Origin: Burkholderia metallica
GTDB lineage: Bacteria > Pseudomonadota > Gammaproteobacteria > Burkholderiales > Burkholderiaceae
Direction of reading: 5' to 3'
Assembly: GCF_902832845.1 (NCBI RefSeq)
Contig: NZ_CADFDB010000004.1
Coordinates: 248,001 to 312,000 of the forward strand
Length of the DNA: 64,000 nt
The notes under the pieces are model-generated. The model worked only from the letters and a program-made list of their open reading frames with translations, ran no database searches and was not told the DNA's origin. The position numbers were made by a program, and so were the translations under genes. This document shows positions 25,908 to 34,118 of the stretch, piece by piece; within the stretch, counting starts at the first letter, position 1; each line of letters starts with the position of its first letter.

Positions 25908-28100
25908 TCAATTGTGGGATTGATCCGGAGCAGCGCCTCGCGTCGCACGATCGCGCAGCGCGGCGGGCAATTTCCACAGCATCAGTTCACGCGTGCCGAT
26001 TGCCCACAGCGCCGAACCGTCCCACGAAAAGGCCAGCGCCTTGATCTCGCTGTCTTTGGGTAGCGACGATGCGTCTAGCTGCACGGGCGTGCGGCCCTGT
26101 GCGACGTCCCAGAGTGTCACGCGATGCTTCCAGCCGCCTGTGCGGTAGGTCGTGCCCATCGCAAGGAAGCGTCCGTTCGCAGAACGGGCGGCAGCCTTGA
26201 GGTCGTTGGCAGTGCCCAGCAGGGCCGACAGCACGTGCCCGCTCTTGAGATCCACCACGTGCATGCCGACGAAGCGCGCCCGTTTCGTGCCGGTGTACTT
26301 CATGGCAGGAGGCATGCTGCCGTCGTCGTCGAGCAGCAGCACAAAGCCTGTCGCGATCCATTGACCCTGCGGTGAGCCGAGCGGCTTGGGCACCCATTGC
26401 GCGATGCCGGCGGCGCTCACGGAATCCGGCGTGCCGAAGCGCTGGGGTAAGGCAATCGTACGCAGCGCTCGGCCGGTGCGGGCGTCCAGTTCGGCGAGCC
26501 CTTGCGAGTCCTCCGTCCAGTAGCTTCCGGAAGGCCGCCAGCGTACGGGCCAGATCAGCGCATTGCTGCCGTTGCTGATCTCGTCCATCAGCGACTGGCG
26601 TACCGACGACAGCGTGGTGACGAACGGCCATGGATTGTCGGTGCCCGGCGGCGCTGACGCCGGGCGCTGTACGGTCAGAAACTGGGAGCCGACCGGATTC
26701 GCGTCCTTCTTGCTATCCCGGAGGTCATGCCAGAAATTGGCCGGCAGATCGTCGTCGAGAATCCAGTACATATCGCTCATCTGATGAGCTCGCCAATCGG
26801 TGTCGCTCGGCCAGACGACTTCATGACGATCGACCTTGCGGCTCGCGATGTCATATCGGTACAGGCACGGCTTGCTCTTGGTGTCCGGCTGGCCGTCGAA
26901 CCAGACGGCGCTGCCGTCGCCGTTGATCATCATCCGTCGGGGGCCATCCTGGCCGTGCCAGACTTCGTCCGCCTGCAACGCGCCGTTGACCGCGTGCAGC
27001 CGCCACACATACTCGTTCCAGCCGCGGTTGTCGGCGACCTGGGCGCTAAACAGCAGGCTGCCATCCGGCAGGCCGAGGATGTCGTGCGGGTACGGCAACG
27101 TGCGTTGGGACGGATCGGTCACGAACTTGTCCCAGCGGATGATTGAGGGCTTGATTGCGGGGGCGCTCTGGTCCGGCACAACCAGCTTGATCGCGGGCGG
27201 CGGCATCGACGGTGTCGACGGTAACTGCCATGCAGCAGGCGACGTGGCGATTTCCAGCTTGGCCGGCAGTGCGGACAACGCGTCGGTCAATGCCGTGAAC
27301 ACGTCGCCCGGGACGACGGAGATGCCGGTCCTGCTGGATTGAGTCCGGTTGCCGCTGAACACGTCCAGGTCCTGAAGTGTCAGTGCTTTCCACAGGCTGT
27401 AGTCGGGGTTGGGCCGGGAGTCGATGCGACCGAACTGAACGACCGTGGCCGGATGCCCGAATATGGCGCTGGCGTCCTGCACCCTGAGGAACAGCGCACT
27501 CCGGTACTGACCGGTGATGCCATCGCGGTGGTCCTGGCGGGCCTCCCAGAAGGCATAGGTGGTCTGCAACGCTGGCAGGTCGGAACCTAGGAACAGCCGG
27601 TCGACGCGTGCCCGTGCCTGATCCATGCGCCAGTCCAGTTCCTGTCGGGTGATCGCGCCTTGTTGCAGCGCTTGCTGCAGTTTTGGCAGCGTAGAGTGGT
27701 CGGCGATGGCCGCGCGCAGGTCCGGCCGGCGCGACAACAGCACATGGCTCCAGGGGTCCGGCAAATTCTGCAACTGCCAGCTATTGGCACTGGCTTGTAC
27801 CGGGCTCGTCCGTTGCAGCACGCGCTGCACCAGCGGCTGCACCTGATCGTAGGAGGAGGAGACCAGCAGGAACACGGCTTCCGCATAAGCTTGCCGGTTC
27901 TTGCCGTTGTCCCAGATCAGGACCTGTTCGCCTCGGCGGGCGGCGACTTCGTAATCGTCGTCGTGCCCGGTATCGTGCAACTGCTCGAATCTCCAATGCA
28001 GGCCGTCGACAGTGGTGTCGGGCAGAGGGTCGGCCTGGCTCGTGAGCGGGAGTGCCAGGCCGGTCAGACACAGCAGGAAGCATGCGAGGCGTTTTTTCAT
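25908..28100 (-). CDS. Large exported protein of unknown function
   Basis: 730 aa with a classical signal peptide (MKKRLACFLLCLTGLALPL, cut near SQADP). The ATG at 28100 was chosen because the upstream in-frame extension lacks signal features. The C-terminal half has repeated Trp-rich strands (ARSANGRFLAMGT, VTLWDVAQGRTPVQLDASSL, ALAFSWDGSALWAIGTRELM) like WD40 or beta-propeller blades. The N-terminal half has LVSSSYDQVQPLVQRVLQ and no motif I can name. The codon choice looks less extreme than in the core genes. It lies beside the tRNA-linked element but outside its left repeat. Function unknown; a periplasmic propeller is the most I can say. Confidence 0.65.
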   Translation of the reverse strand: MKKRLACFLLCLTGLALPLTSQADPLPDTTVDGLHWRFEQLHDTGHDDDYEVAARRGEQVLIWDNGKNRQAYAEAVFLLVSSSYDQVQPLVQRVLQRTSPVQASANSWQLQNLPDPWSHVLLSRRPDLRAAIADHSTLPKLQQALQQGAITRQELDWRMDQARARVDRLFLGSDLPALQTTYAFWEARQDHRDGITGQYRSALFLRVQDASAIFGHPATVVQFGRIDSRPNPDYSLWKALTLQDLDVFSGNRTQSSRTGISVVPGDVFTALTDALSALPAKLEIATSPAAWQLPSTPSMPPPAIKLVVPDQSAPAIKPSIIRWDKFVTDPSQRTLPYPHDILGLPDGSLLFSAQVADNRGWNEYVWRLHAVNGALQADEVWHGQDGPRRMMINGDGSAVWFDGQPDTKSKPCLYRYDIASRKVDRHEVVWPSDTDWRAHQMSDMYWILDDDLPANFWHDLRDSKKDANPVGSQFLTVQRPASAPPGTDNPWPFVTTLSSVRQSLMDEISNGSNALIWPVRWRPSGSYWTEDSQGLAELDARTGRALRTIALPQRFGTPDSVSAAGIAQWVPKPLGSPQGQWIATGFVLLLDDDGSMPPAMKYTGTKRARFVGMHVVDLKSGHVLSALLGTANDLKAAARSANGRFLAMGTTYRTGGWKHRVTLWDVAQGRTPVQLDASSLPKDSEIKALAFSWDGSALWAIGTRELMLWKLPAALRDRATRGAAPDQSHN

Positions 28101-28630
28101 CGACGTTATGCCCGGATGCAGCGGAAATTTGGACGTACCGATTCTAAGCGCGGCGTGGCGCTCATGCTGCTGTGTGCCGGGCGTCGTTGCAAGGGGTATC
28201 AACTTTTGCGCCGTTCGGTATCACTGCATACAGGCATCGGCGAGTGGAGCGACTTTTTACGGAGGGATGCCGGCATCGGTTGCGTATCCCCTCGGATCTC
28301 GAAATCAATGGCTCGATCATTGTTGCCACGAGAGCGTGGGCCGGTACTTTAGTGCTGAACTGAAAGCGCGTGTCACGGATGGCTGCTGTGTTCAACCGTT
28401 CTTGCTGGCGCCGGTCATGTGCAGACACTGGTGTCGGGACGCGTGACGAGCCCGAAAGAAGGAACCGCGGCCATTCAACGCGACCGCTCGCGTTGGCGAA
28501 CTCAAGTCGCGGATCGATTTCAACCGGAAGTGTGCGATTGACGATGGCCGATTGGTCGTCGCATTCGACCAGGGAGGTCCACACGGTCAATGCGATGTGA
28601 CGATATGTGTTTTCCGGGTGGAGCAAATGA
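28101..28630. other. Intergenic region left of the element
   Basis: About 530 bases between the exported protein and the stranded tRNA terminator. No frame shows convincing codon use and no RNA motif was recognised. It could include decayed genes from earlier insertions at this tRNA, but I see no fragment I can name. Confidence 0.35.
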
Positions 28631-28662
28631 AAAAGCCGCTGTTCCTTTCGAAACAGCGGCTC
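28631..28662 (-). terminator. Original tRNA-Met terminator, now stranded
   Basis: On the minus strand, AGCCGCTGTT pairs with AACAGCGGCT and is followed by TTTTTC. It stands 5 bases beyond the left 50-bp repeat, where the 3' end of the tRNA gene would have been before insertion. It is now separated from the functional tRNA by 5.8 kb. Confidence 0.75.
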
Positions 28663-28666
28663 TCGA

Positions 28667-28716
<50 letters not shown>

Positions 28717-29205
28717 GGCGCGTAACGCGGTAAGTTGTTGAAAATTAAGGCCATCTGCCCGGAAACAGCCGAAATGGAAAGTTGTTTAGCGTCAGTGGTT
28801 TAGCGTAATCCCGGGCAGTGCGGAGAAACAGAGCGCCGTACTCCCGCTGCACCGCAAAACAGGGGCAACAACGCGTGCAAGCTACACGAGGCGCGCCTGA
28901 ATCTTCGCCGACCGACCGCAAGTAATGGGTCAAATGTCCAATTTGGAAGACAGTAGGCGTTCACTGCCCTCACCGTAAGCCGCTGTCGAAACCATTTGTT
29001 CGCTCTGCATCGACGACTGGCTTACAGCGGCGTCGCCCAGCGGGCAACCGGCTAAAGCTGTCACTTGCGACGGTATCTCGATCGGCCGTTGCTGCATGGC
29101 TACCACCGTTCTGTCTCTACGCCTTGTGGTGGTTGCAGTGCTGCACCTTCAGTCCGTGCAACACTGCGGGAAAACATCACACAATTCTTCCTTCGGAGTC
29201 CACCA
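28717..29205. other. Left arm of the element, no gene recognised
   Basis: 489 bases between attL and the 3' end of the SIR2-STAND gene. Inverted segments near 28975-28985 and 29020-29035 (GCCGCTGT against ACAGCGGC) could form a hairpin, possibly a terminator or a recombinase arm site. A leftward 62-codon frame at 28745-28933 looks non-coding. Confidence 0.4.
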
Positions 29206-31701
29206 TCATTTTGTCGTCATTTTTAAGTACAACTTCAACTGCCGCGCAAAATATTCATCTTCTTTGAAGTGCTTAATTCCGAAATTTATGCATTCTTTGA
29301 GTTTCTCTGCTGTTTCGGTATCTTTCGGTTTCGCCTGGCAAATTCTAATGAGATATCCGCAGATAGTTGCAGTCGGATAGGGATCGGAGATTCCTCTTCT
29401 AAGGCGCTCATATTCAAGGTATTCTAAACCCTCCACGAGCAGTTCGCGATCGTTGAACTTTTCGTGTATATACTTTGCGACCAAGGCTACCCCAAGTGAA
29501 TGCCTCGTCTGGAAGGAATCGTAGAAATCCAAGCCGGTTCTGAAGCAATCAATTGCATCGTCGAAACGACCAATTTTTCGATAGAAACGTCCGAATTGCA
29601 GCCAGAACACTCCGTCCTGACCATACAATTTCTGTGCATGGTGGTATACTCGTTCGGCATCATTCTTTCTCGTTTGGTATGGAAAATATTGTTCGTAGAG
29701 GAAATCGAAAGAAATTATGCTTTTGTAAAATTGATAAGGAAGTGGATGATATTTGATGTCCTCGACAGTGAATTTGTTGGATAAATATTCAAGAATGTCG
29801 AGAATCTGCTCTTGCGTGCCATTTTGCGCGATACAGTTTTCAAAATAGCAATCCGCGATCACGCGATGCCGGCAGGTAAGTACTCCGCGCGACGCAAAGT
29901 CGACAACTATTCCGGAAAGATTTGTGGCAATTTGGTGCTCGATATCCGGGACGGTGATGTTCGTTATTCCCGCCACATAGTTGACGGGGACGGAGAATCC
30001 GAGGTGATTAAGGATTGCGACGACGCTGAGTATGGATTTCGCATTTTTGTCTTTAACGGCATGATACTCGTTGAAGATCTTTGTCTCGAAATTCTCGTGA
30101 GTTGTAAGGGAGTATAGGGCGGAAAGCAGATCTCCATTGAATCCGCGCTCCCGGTTCATCAAGGTGCCGGCCTGCTTTTCAAGTGATAATTCTGAAAAGT
30201 CTCCCAATTTGATGGCGTGGTTGCTAATTCTGGTGCAAATTGACTTTGCATCTTCGTATGTCAATGACCCAAATTCAAAAATTGCTGGATCGGCTTGAAC
30301 GTCGGGCAGGTGGCGAGAATTAACTTTGAAGTCGTAAATTCTATCCTCAAGGATAAATAGACAGTACGACCTGATTTTCTCCTGGAGATCGCGCGCGACG
30401 GAGTTGATTGCGTAATAGAACTCGGCGGCGCTATAAAATACAAAGACGGCCTTTGATTTGTCTGAAAATCCGGAAATTATTGATATGAACTTGTTGATAT
30501 CGATACCATTTGACGAGCCGTACTCGTAAATGTATGGGTATTTATCTGCGATGCTAAGAAGGGCTGACCGAATGCCGGTGGTTTTCCCTGATCCGCTGGG
30601 GCCAATTATGTGCATTAGGCCGATCCCTTCGCTCGCATTTGAAAGTGTGGTCGAAATAAATTGCGTAAGCTTTTCGATGCGAGGGGTTTTTGCGTGTGCG
30701 TCGTTGGTGATGTAAAACCACTCCGGATGGGCGCCAGTTACGAAGTGCCGCAAAATTCCGGATTCGTTGTGCGACTTTTCTATCGATTGTAGGATCGGAC
30801 TGAAGGCCTCTTTGAACCAAGTCATTGCCCCGACCGATGCGAATTTGGCTTTCACAGCAGGAATGGATTCAAGTACCAAGTCAGCAATCTTTTTCGGGCG
30901 TAGGTGCCTGTATATGACACTGAAAAATTCTTCGGCCGTCGCGTCGATTACGCAATATCCCGCCTCGACATAATTTTCTTTTTTTATGGCATCGGGGGCT
31001 GGCATAACAATCCAGTTGCTGGCGGATTTATCTGAAGTGCCGTAAGTTTCGCTGCGTCGCGAAAGGTATGTGTCAATGTCTGACTCATCCAGCTGGTTTC
31101 CAATAACTACCAAGCCGCCAAGCAGCATTCGCGCCGCAAGTTCGTTGTGCCAGTCAAAGAGTTTGTTTGCGGCGATCGCATATTCAAGATTGGAGAAAAT
31201 AAATCCTTTTTCTAGCTGCTCAATCGTTCCATGAATCGCTACAACTGGGGTGCTGCCTATGACGTTTGAGGCCGAAGCTTGATCGCAATAATTGAAAAAT
31301 TCAAATTCGGCAGACGTCAGCCCGCGCGCTTTGCACGTTTGATGGGCAACATTTAAAACGTTATCGATGTTGGTCGTATATATACGATTCCAAACGTACT
31401 GGAAAATTTTCTCTTGCCACGGTTCGGCTTTATCAACAATAAAAAAGTCGCGCAGGTAATTGCTGAAGTCTTGAATCCTTCTTGATGCGTATGTGTATGC
31501 ATCCTTTAGTGTCGTTTTGGGACCCGGCTCGACACCGCATTTGGCAAGCAATGCCTCCTTCAGACCGTCCCCGGTCGGTATCTCACCGTTGATCGACTCG
31601 TTGCGATAGCTAAATCCGGCACCAAGCAGAAGAGCTATTTCTCCCTTCTCTATAAGCGGACAGATTTGGTCTCTAATCACCTGCGCATCTTCTTCTTTCA
31701 T
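29206..31701 (-). CDS. SIR2-STAND NTPase, anti-phage type (Avs5-like)
   Basis: 831 aa in three parts. Residues 1-270 form a SIR2-like domain: LLLGAGFSYR (25-34), RIYTTNIDNVL with Asn111, VAIHGTIEQ with His157, and LVVIGNQLDESDID. These are the NAD-binding and catalytic positions of defence SIR2 enzymes, which deplete NAD+ on infection. A P-loop domain follows, with Walker A IGPSGSGKTTG (366-375) and a hydrophobic strand AVFVFYSAAEF (418-428) in place of a clear Walker B aspartate. From about 680 the repeats FWLQFGRFYRKIGRFDDAID look TPR-like and would sense a phage protein. This order matches SIR2-STAND/Avs5-type proteins. Codon use is AT-rich, unlike the flanks, indicating transfer. Confidence 0.82.
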   Translation of the reverse strand: MKEEDAQVIRDQICPLIEKGEIALLLGAGFSYRNESINGEIPTGDGLKEALLAKCGVEPGPKTTLKDAYTYASRRIQDFSNYLRDFFIVDKAEPWQEKIFQYVWNRIYTTNIDNVLNVAHQTCKARGLTSAEFEFFNYCDQASASNVIGSTPVVAIHGTIEQLEKGFIFSNLEYAIAANKLFDWHNELAARMLLGGLVVIGNQLDESDIDTYLSRRSETYGTSDKSASNWIVMPAPDAIKKENYVEAGYCVIDATAEEFFSVIYRHLRPKKIADLVLESIPAVKAKFASVGAMTWFKEAFSPILQSIEKSHNESGILRHFVTGAHPEWFYITNDAHAKTPRIEKLTQFISTTLSNASEGIGLMHIIGPSGSGKTTGIRSALLSIADKYPYIYEYGSSNGIDINKFISIISGFSDKSKAVFVFYSAAEFYYAINSVARDLQEKIRSYCLFILEDRIYDFKVNSRHLPDVQADPAIFEFGSLTYEDAKSICTRISNHAIKLGDFSELSLEKQAGTLMNRERGFNGDLLSALYSLTTHENFETKIFNEYHAVKDKNAKSILSVVAILNHLGFSVPVNYVAGITNITVPDIEHQIATNLSGIVVDFASRGVLTCRHRVIADCYFENCIAQNGTQEQILDILEYLSNKFTVEDIKYHPLPYQFYKSIISFDFLYEQYFPYQTRKNDAERVYHHAQKLYGQDGVFWLQFGRFYRKIGRFDDAIDCFRTGLDFYDSFQTRHSLGVALVAKYIHEKFNDRELLVEGLEYLEYERLRRGISDPYPTATICGYLIRICQAKPKDTETAEKLKECINFGIKHFKEDEYFARQLKLYLKMTTK

Positions 31702-31773
31702 AGTCGTTCGGCAAAAAAATGACAGTCGGGTTCTTCCTGCCAAGGATATCACTCGGGGCACGCGGGCCGGCAG

Positions 31774-32109
31774 CTTTCCGTTACGGGGCAGCTGGCGGGT
31801 GTGTTGGAGCGTATTCGTGACCGGAAGAAGGGGTATAAGGTGGTCAGTACCGCGCTGGTGGTGAATGAGGCCGGCGAGCGGTTGATGGCTGACGCGCTAC
31901 GGTTTCGGTTCGATCGCGCGCGCGAGCTTGCTGGCGTGCCGAAGGACGCCTTTCAGTTTCGAGATCTCCGGGCAAAGGCGGGGACTGACAAGACTGAGTC
32001 GGCAGGCGATATTAGGGCAGCACAGCGTCAGTTGGGGCATAAGTCGCTTGCGATGACCGAGCACTACGTGCGTGAGCGTAAAGGCGATAAGGTTGACCCG
32101 ACCAAGTGA
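31774..32109 (+). pseudogene. C-terminal remnant of a phage-type tyrosine integrase
   Basis: About 110 codons. The catalytic C-terminal pattern is clear: QFRDLRAKAGTDK (Arg), AAQRQLGHKSLAM (His) and TEHYVRERKGD (nucleophile Tyr). Homology-like sequence begins around LSVTGQLAGVLERIRDRKK with no start codon. The N-terminal arm-binding and core-binding domains, and the first catalytic Arg region, are missing. The break lies just after the 5' end of the SIR2-STAND gene, so that gene probably replaced the rest. It was most likely the enzyme that inserted the island; it should be inactive now. Confidence 0.8.
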
Positions 32110-32116
32110 GGGCGAG

Positions 32117-32323
32117 ATGGTGGAAAGACTTAATGACGCGGGGCGGCAGGGCGAGCTGCGAGAGCTATTTCGCCGGGCGGACGCAATATCACGATTGGAG
32201 GGCTACGAGCCGAGTGAGTTCGAAGCGGAGTTGAAGGAGCGGCTGGTTGTCGGTGAAATTGATTTTGACGAGTTTTTGCGACTAATGATCGCATACGTAC
32301 GCGATGCCAAGATGTTGAAATGA
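32117..32323 (+). CDS. VbhA-like antitoxin-domain protein (orphan)
   Basis: 68 aa, acidic and helical, starting 7 bases after the integrase remnant; GAGGGCGAG lies just before the ATG. The segment ADAISRLEGYEPSEFEAEL followed by VVGEIDFDEF resembles antitoxin VbhA, which blocks Fic-family AMP-transferases by inserting a (S/T)xxxE(G/N) motif in the active site. Here the motif region reads ISRLEG, so Ser is one place closer to Glu than expected. No Fic gene lies in the island. It may be a leftover, an anti-toxin shield, or a protein that merely shares the fold. The family is called from memory of its pattern. Confidence 0.6.
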   Translation: MVERLNDAGRQGELRELFRRADAISRLEGYEPSEFEAELKERLVVGEIDFDEFLRLMIAYVRDAKMLK

Positions 32324-32370
32324 CGGTGTCCGGTGCAGCTGGGTAGGGATGTGGTGAAGGCGGAAAATAT

Positions 32371-32379
32371 TGCTAGTAT
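32371..32379 (+). promoter_or_regulatory. Possible extended -10 promoter of the retron transcript
   Basis: TGCTAGTAT contains an extended -10 (TG-N-TAGTAT), 48 bases after the antitoxin stop codon. Transcription would start near 32386 and read the structured leader and all three retron genes. The -35 region is weak. Confidence 0.35.
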
Positions 32380-32385
32380 GGTTTT

Positions 32386-32720
32386 CGGTGAGTTGTTTTT
32401 TCCGAATTCTTGGGGTAGATTCGTGCGAACTAGGCGTATCGCCTAGGCTGTCTGTCTTCTGTAAGTCGTTGGTCGTTGAACGGAAAATCTGGGTCTCGCA
32501 TGAGACGTTCTGCTTGGTTTTTTCAAGTCAGGACATGACCGGGATGCCGGTCCGCTGATCGGGCTCGTAGCGCTGTCTGCTGCGGCTAGGATTGGTGGCT
32601 GCGTCTAGCTACGGTTGATGAGCAAAATGCGTAGGCACCTGAGCCACGGTGAGTTGTTGTTTCCGTTCCTCTGTTCGGTGGTGGGCTGTCGGGACTCTGA
32701 GCCCGACATAACCCGAATGG
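32386..32720 (+). ncRNA. Candidate retron msr-msd RNA region
   Basis: A 400-base non-coding gap upstream of a retron-type reverse transcriptase, dense in hairpins: 32430-32436 with 32440-32446 (7 bp, 3-base loop), 32493-32497 with 32502-32506, 32537-32542 with 32547-32552 (6 bp), 32595-32600 with 32642-32647, and 32687-32693 with 32702-32708 (7 bp). A long-range 8-bp pair, TCGGGCTC (32559-32566) with GAGCCCGA (32699-32706), could be the a1/a2 stem. TAGC directly after it (32568-32571) would offer the branching guanosine at 32570. The last local hairpin and the a1/a2 pair exclude each other. Position and structure fit an msr-msd, but I cannot fix its borders. Confidence 0.5.
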
Positions 32721-32730
32721 AGGATGTTTT

Positions 32731-32922
32731 ATGCGAAAGCGTAAACCAAAGACGACGATCGGCAGCGCTCGCGTTGCCAAGAAGGCGAATGTTGGAAAGC
32801 GAGAGTGGACCAATATTGTAGATGGCGCTAACCGTTGGCTCGGCATCGCCGCCCTGGTTTCCAGGTGTTGGCTGCTGCTGGAATCTTTGCCGTGGGATAA
32901 GATTCACCATCTCATTAGGTAA
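32731..32922 (+). CDS. 63-aa basic/hydrophobic peptide of the retron cassette
   Basis: An excellent Shine-Dalgarno GGAGG (32719-32723) stands 7 bases before the ATG, the best in the island. The N terminus is strongly basic (MRKRKPKTTIGSARVAKKAN), and the second half has a hydrophobic segment WLGIAALVSRCWLLLESL that could be a membrane or amphipathic helix. It ends 5 bases before the reverse transcriptase start, so translation is probably coupled. I recognise no family. Retron effectors are often toxic proteins encoded next to the reverse transcriptase, so this is a candidate effector or accessory. It could instead be a nucleic-acid-binding helper. Confidence 0.6.
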   Translation: MRKRKPKTTIGSARVAKKANVGKREWTNIVDGANRWLGIAALVSRCWLLLESLPWDKIHHLIR

Positions 32923-32927
32923 AGTAG

Positions 32928-34118
32928 GTGTCTACCTTTTTTTCTGTTATGCGGCCGTATTACACGAAAAAACCGATCGGTACCACAGCCGCCTTGGCAT
33001 CGGCCTTGCGCGTGGCGGAACCTGTTCTGAGGCACGCCGCGAATAACTTGGATCGGCATTACACGCCATACCTGATACCGAAAGGCGACGGCAAGCAGCG
33101 TGCGATTGTTATTCCAAGTTTGCATCTAAAGACAATTCAGAAGCGCATTAATCGTGAGATTTTTTCTCATATCGAATATCCGCATTATTTGTACGGCGGG
33201 ATCGATGGGAAGGACTATGTTCGAAATGCGGGGGCTCACAAGGATAGGCATACTATCATTGCGCTAGACGTAAAGGATTTTTATCCGTCTATTACGTTTG
33301 AACGCGTTCTCGGGATTTATCAGCATTTTTTGAAATTTAGCCCCGAGGTAGCGGAGTTGCTCGCTAAGCTTACGACATTCAACAAGAGAGTTCCTCAAGG
33401 GGCTTGTACGAGTTCGCATTTGGCGAATTTGGTCTTGCATGATGTTGAGTACCATGTGGTCCAGTATTGCGAGAATGCTGGTCTAACGTATACGCGATTG
33501 TTGGACGACATTACTGTTTCGTCTCCTAAGCCATTGCCCGTACAAAGAGTGTCGAAGATCATAGAAATGATTTCGAAGATGTTGAAGGGCAAGGGTTTAC
33601 GTCTAAAGAAGCCGAAGACGCGCGTTTCATCAAAGTCGAATCCGGAAAGCCTAATGGAGGTGACGGGGCTGTGGCTTAATCGTGGCGCTCCGCGGGTGAA
33701 TTCGGCGACGCGCCGAGCGATTCGGGTCGAGGTGTATCAGTGCAAGCAGGCTGCAGCGACAAGCAGAACGAGTCTGGACTATCACAAGAAGCACGCTAGC
33801 GCGTCGGGTAAGGTGGCAATGCTCAATTATTTGATGCACGCCGAGGCCGGCCGGCTGCGGAAGACTTTGGCGGACATTCTGCCGCTATACGATGTGAGCG
33901 AAATGACTAAGACGCGGAAGATCGTCGAGATGCTCAGTCGCGCGTCTGTTGCTGACCGAGGAAAATATTCGTTTAGCCTGAGTTATTTCAAAACTATGCA
34001 GCGGCTGAACATCGTGGCGCGGAGTGACGCTGCGTTGGCCCACAGTTTGAGGCGCAAGCTGCTGGTCTGTAAGCCCACGAAACCGTCTAGTGCGACGTTA
34101 TATGACGAACCTATCTGA
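32928..34118 (+). CDS. Retron-type reverse transcriptase
   Basis: 396 aa from a GTG start with AGG eight bases before it; an ATG at 32949 lacks a ribosome-binding site. The reverse transcriptase blocks are ordered: YLIPKGDGKQRAIVIPS (48-64), retron motif X NAGAH (100-104), IIALDVKDFYPSI with Asp114 (110-122), VPQGACTSSHLANLVL (155-170), the catalytic LLDDITVSS with Asp193 and Asp194, and the retron VTG motif EVTGLWLN (244-251). NAxxH and VTG are the hallmarks that separate retron enzymes from group II intron ones. The usual YxDD tyrosine is Leu191. The C-terminal thumb, which recognises the cognate msr RNA, is basic. The enzyme should make msDNA from the upstream RNA. Confidence 0.87.
   Translation: MSTFFSVMRPYYTKKPIGTTAALASALRVAEPVLRHAANNLDRHYTPYLIPKGDGKQRAIVIPSLHLKTIQKRINREIFSHIEYPHYLYGGIDGKDYVRNAGAHKDRHTIIALDVKDFYPSITFERVLGIYQHFLKFSPEVAELLAKLTTFNKRVPQGACTSSHLANLVLHDVEYHVVQYCENAGLTYTRLLDDITVSSPKPLPVQRVSKIIEMISKMLKGKGLRLKKPKTRVSSKSNPESLMEVTGLWLNRGAPRVNSATRRAIRVEVYQCKQAAATSRTSLDYHKKHASASGKVAMLNYLMHAEAGRLRKTLADILPLYDVSEMTKTRKIVEMLSRASVADRGKYSFSLSYFKTMQRLNIVARSDAALAHSLRRKLLVCKPTKPSSATLYDEPI

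Noticed and set aside
28745-28933. 62-codon leftward frame in the left arm of the element
   Set aside because: No ribosome-binding site, no domain, and a mixed composition unlike the neighbouring island genes.
31801-32109. The 102-codon integrase frame as a complete gene
   Set aside because: Integrase-like sequence continues upstream of its GTG and the N-terminal domains are missing, so it is a truncated remnant.
32341-32720. CRISPR array or IS end between antitoxin and RT
   Set aside because: Hairpins are all different, with no regular repeat-spacer pattern, no terminal inverted repeats and no transposase.
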